Positions 41,781-43,911 of a stretch of DNA of 43,911 nucleotides are shown in pieces. The position numbers and the translations under genes are program-made. The stretch is from Burkholderiales bacterium (GTDB lineage Bacteria > Pseudomonadota > Gammaproteobacteria > Burkholderiales > Burkholderiaceae_D), in NCBI GenBank assembly GCA_947451925.1, contig CANGAW010000020.1:1-43911 (forward strand). Direction: 5' to 3'. Positions within the stretch are counted from its first letter, which is position 1. The number at the start of each line of letters is the position of its first letter. The notes beneath the pieces are model-generated. The model was not told where the DNA came from, made no database searches, and saw only the letters and a program-made list of their open reading frames with translations.

Positions 41781-43336
41781 GTCGCGAAATTTTGATGCTG
41801 GTTGATGCGCTGGCGCGCGAAAAAAATGTCGATAAAGAAGTCGTTTTCGGCGCGCTTGAACACGCGCTGGGCCAGGCTACTAAGAAGCGCTATGAAGGTG
41901 AAGTTGACATCCGTGTTGCGATTGATCGCGAGACCGGTGAATTCGAATCCTTCCGTCGCTGGCACGTTGTGCCTGACGAGGCTGGCCTGCAGTTGCCCGA
42001 CCAGGAAATTTTGCACTTCGAGGCAAAAGAGCAAATTGAAGACATCGATGTGGATGACCACATTGAAGAGCCGATTGAGTCTGTCGATTTTGGCCGCCGT
42101 TTTGCCCAGGACACCAAGCAAGTCGTGCTGCAACGCATTCGCGATGCAGAGCGCGAGCAGATTCTGACGGACTTTCTTGAGCGTGGTGATGCGCTGGTAA
42201 CCGGCACCATCAAACGCATGGAGCGAGGTGACGCCATTGTTGAGTCCGGCAAAATCGAAGCACGCCTGCCACGCGACCAGATGATTCCAAAAGAAAATCT
42301 GCGCATTGGTGACCGGGTCCGGGCTTTCATTCTGCGCATTGAACGCAATGCACGCGGACCGCAGGTGATCCTGTCGCGTACTGCTCCCGAATTCATCATG
42401 AAATTGTTCGAGCTGGAAGTGCCGGAAATCGAGCAGGGTTTGCTGATCATTAAATCCGCAGCGCGGGATGCCGGTGTGCGTGCCAAGATTGCCGTTTTCA
42501 CCAGCGACAAGCGCATCGATCCTATCGGTACCTGCGTCGGCATGCGCGGTTCGCGCGTGCAGGGTGTCACTGGCGAACTCGGTGGCGAGCGGGTCGACAT
42601 TGTGCTGTGGTCTGAAGATCCTGCGCAGTTCGTCATTGGCGCGCTGGCGCCGGCAAATGTCTCGTCGATTCTGGTTGACGAAGAAAAGCATGCAATGGAC
42701 GTCGTGGTCGACGAAGAAAATCTGGCAATCGCCATTGGCCGGGGTGGCCAGAACGTGCGTCTTGCCAGTGAACTTACCGGCTGGCAGATCAACATCATGA
42801 CGGCCGAAGAATCGGCCGACAAAGCGGCGTCGGAAACTGCCGGTATCCGCATTCTGTTTATGGAAAAGCTCGATGTGGATCAGGAAGTCGCCGACATCCT
42901 GGTACAGGAAGGTTTCTCTTCGCTGGAAGAAATTGCCTACGTACCGATCAATGAAATGCTCGATATAGAAGCGCTGGACGAAGACACTGTCAACGAGCTG
43001 CGCAACCGTGCACGTGATGCACTGGTAACGGAAGCGATTGCCTCTGAAGAAGGGCTGGAGGGCATGGAAGATGCGCTGCTCAACTTTGAAGGCATGGACC
43101 GTGTAACCGCCGGCAAGCTGGGTCTGGCAGGTATCAAGACCCTGGCTGCTTTCGGCGAACTTGCTTATGACGAATTTGGTGCAATTCTGGCGTTGCCGGT
43201 TGATCGTGCGCGCCAACTGATTGATGAAGAATTTAAAGATGTGACCGACGACGAGATGAAGCTGATCGATGCGAAATACGACGACCGTGCCAAGGCGGTG
43301 CAAGCCCGGGTTTGGTCACTCGTAGAGAGCAAGTAA
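41777..43336 (+). CDS. nusA: transcription termination/antitermination factor NusA
   Basis: A 519-residue RNA-polymerase-binding factor. The N-terminal domain binds polymerase (about 1-130), then S1 (about 134-200, [20 protein letters not shown]), two KH domains ([38 protein letters not shown]) and two acidic C-terminal repeats (from about residue 355) typical of proteobacterial NusA. It is cotranscribed with rimP and infB. Because the leader holds an intrinsic terminator, NusA may influence its own synthesis. Confidence 0.98.
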   Translation: MSREILMLVDALAREKNVDKEVVFGALEHALGQATKKRYEGEVDIRVAIDRETGEFESFRRWHVVPDEAGLQLPDQEILHFEAKEQIEDIDVDDHIEEPIESVDFGRRFAQDTKQVVLQRIRDAEREQILTDFLERGDALVTGTIKRMERGDAIVESGKIEARLPRDQMIPKENLRIGDRVRAFILRIERNARGPQVILSRTAPEFIMKLFELEVPEIEQGLLIIKSAARDAGVRAKIAVFTSDKRIDPIGTCVGMRGSRVQGVTGELGGERVDIVLWSEDPAQFVIGALAPANVSSILVDEEKHAMDVVVDEENLAIAIGRGGQNVRLASELTGWQINIMTAEESADKAASETAGIRILFMEKLDVDQEVADILVQEGFSSLEEIAYVPINEMLDIEALDEDTVNELRNRARDALVTEAIASEEGLEGMEDALLNFEGMDRVTAGKLGLAGIKTLAAFGELAYDEFGAILALPVDRARQLIDEEFKDVTDDEMKLIDAKYDDRAKAVQARVWSLVESK

Positions 43337-43385
43337 TTTGACTAGCCTGAACATCACGCAATGCGTCACAAGAAAAGAGGACTGA

Positions 43386-43911
43386 ATGGCGAGTAACAAC
43401 GTAGCTCAATTTGCCACGGAGCTGAAAATGCCGGCTGATGTGCTGCTCAAGCAGCTGCAAGCCGCAGGCGTGGAAAAAAGCTCTGCCGACGACCAGCTGT
43501 CCAAGGAAGACAAGGACAAGCTGCTGGGCCATTTGCGCCGTGCGCATGGTGTCGTGGCTGAGGGTGAGAAAAAGAAAATCACCTTGACTCGCAAGGAAAC
43601 CACCGAAATCAAGCAAGCTGATTCCAGTGGAAAATCCCGCACCATTCAGGTTGAAGTGCGTAAAAAGCGCACCTTTGTCAAACGTGATGAGACACCGGTT
43701 GCCGAAGAAATCGAAGCGCCAAAAGTGCTGGTCATTGACGAAGCTGAACAAGCCCGACGTGAAGAAGAAGCCCGCCGCAACGCGGAACTGATCGCGCGTC
43801 AGGAAGCAGACCTGCGAGAAAAACAGGCGCAGCTGGCCAAGCTTGAACAAGAACGTGAAGAGCAGGCAAAAGCTGCTCTGGTCGCAGAACAAGAAGCGAA
43901 AAAAGCCGAGC
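43386..43911 (+). CDS. infB: translation initiation factor IF-2, N-terminal part (cut by window edge)
   Basis: The first 175 residues of IF-2, the GTPase that brings fMet-tRNA to the ribosome. The IF2_N domain ([20 protein letters not shown]) is followed by the usual charged Lys/Glu/Arg coiled linker ([17 protein letters not shown]...). The G domain lies beyond the window. An AGAGGA Shine-Dalgarno precedes the ATG at 43386. It follows nusA by 49 nt. Confidence 0.97.
   Translation, partial: MASNNVAQFATELKMPADVLLKQLQAAGVEKSSADDQLSKEDKDKLLGHLRRAHGVVAEGEKKKITLTRKETTEIKQADSSGKSRTIQVEVRKKRTFVKRDETPVAEEIEAPKVLVIDEAEQARREEEARRNAELIARQEADLREKQAQLAKLEQEREEQAKAALVAEQEAKKAE

Noticed and set aside
41498..43303. 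Open frame of 601 codons on the minus strand
   Set aside because: It is fully antisense to rimP and nusA, whose proteins are clear. The translation is rich in Phe, His and Gln and matches no family, so it is a by-product of GC-biased codon positions.
43233..43892. 219-codon minus-strand frame at the right end
   Set aside because: Antisense to nusA and infB; Phe/Leu-rich translation is the mirror of Lys/Glu-rich infB linker codons.
1..43911. Search for CRISPR arrays, phage genes, insertion sequences and toxin-antitoxin or defence modules
   Set aside because: No regularly spaced repeats, transposase, integrase or defence-type proteins were recognised; the gene content is core metabolism and storage.

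Overview
The window is an ordinary-density piece of a betaproteobacterial chromosome, most likely from the Oxalobacteraceae (Herminiimonas/Janthinobacterium-like). This rests on gene orders typical of Burkholderiales (aat-bpt-pyrD; rnfB-nth; scpB-rluB; rimP-nusA-infB), polyhydroxybutyrate (PHB) granule genes, a complete urease operon and a two-repeat NusA C-terminus. I see no prophage, insertion sequence, CRISPR array or rRNA. Both end genes are cut by the window: parE on the left and infB on the right.

Layout. 1-3229 (minus): parE N-terminal part, a VWA protein and a MoxR ATPase. 3459-4141 (plus): two single-haem cytochromes c. 4199-6566 (minus): rnfB-nth-GDT1 family exporter-DUF1841. 6671-7906 (minus): intracellular PHB depolymerase. 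8349-11818 (minus): fdxA, ferredoxin-NADP reductase, then a small envelope cluster (DUF2946, outer-membrane-like protein, TlpA-like thioredoxin). 12106-14078 (plus): lutC, a 2-hydroxyacid dehydrogenase and a PHA-system protein. 14104-16211: FKBP peptidyl-prolyl isomerase, an EI24 membrane protein and a CinA-type molybdopterin-binding protein. 16262-16344: a REP-like inverted pair. 16406-21509 (minus): ureDABCEFG. 21796-23161 (minus): an orphan MASE1-like membrane protein and a phasin. 23451-27437 (plus): a tight five-gene operon (histone-deacetylase-like protein, EamA permease, thioesterase, nitroreductase, tartrate-dehydrogenase-like). 27620-28693: S11 D-Ala-D-Ala peptidase. 28785-32310: IclR regulator divergent from lutAB-dgkA. 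32316-36042 (minus): aat-bpt-pyrD-aldo/keto reductase. 36221-37423: ammonium transporter. 37468-38034: NUDIX hydrolase. 38170-38246: initiator tRNA-Met. 38615 to the right end: scpB-rluB, then rimP-nusA-infB.

Two regulatory themes link scattered genes. (1) Nitrogen: the ammonium transporter has a perfect NtrC-type palindrome (TGCAC-N7-GTGCA) about 100 bp upstream of a GG-N10-GC sigma-54 promoter. The urease operon has a near-consensus sigma-54 promoter with an NtrC-like half-conserved site about 150 bp upstream of the expected start. (2) PHB: the phasin promoter has fully consensus -35 and -10 hexamers flanked by two TGC/GCA-rich palindromes, and a matching palindrome lies upstream of the PHB depolymerase. 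This suggests a shared repressor, PhaR being the obvious candidate. The phasin leader also carries four copies of a 12-bp tandem repeat.

Other notable structures are a textbook intrinsic terminator inside the start of the dgkA coding region, a terminator in the leader of rimP-nusA-infB, a probably leaderless rnfB, and an 11-bp inverted repeat in the urease promoter. I found no clear new multi-gene system. The most novel-looking material is regulatory.
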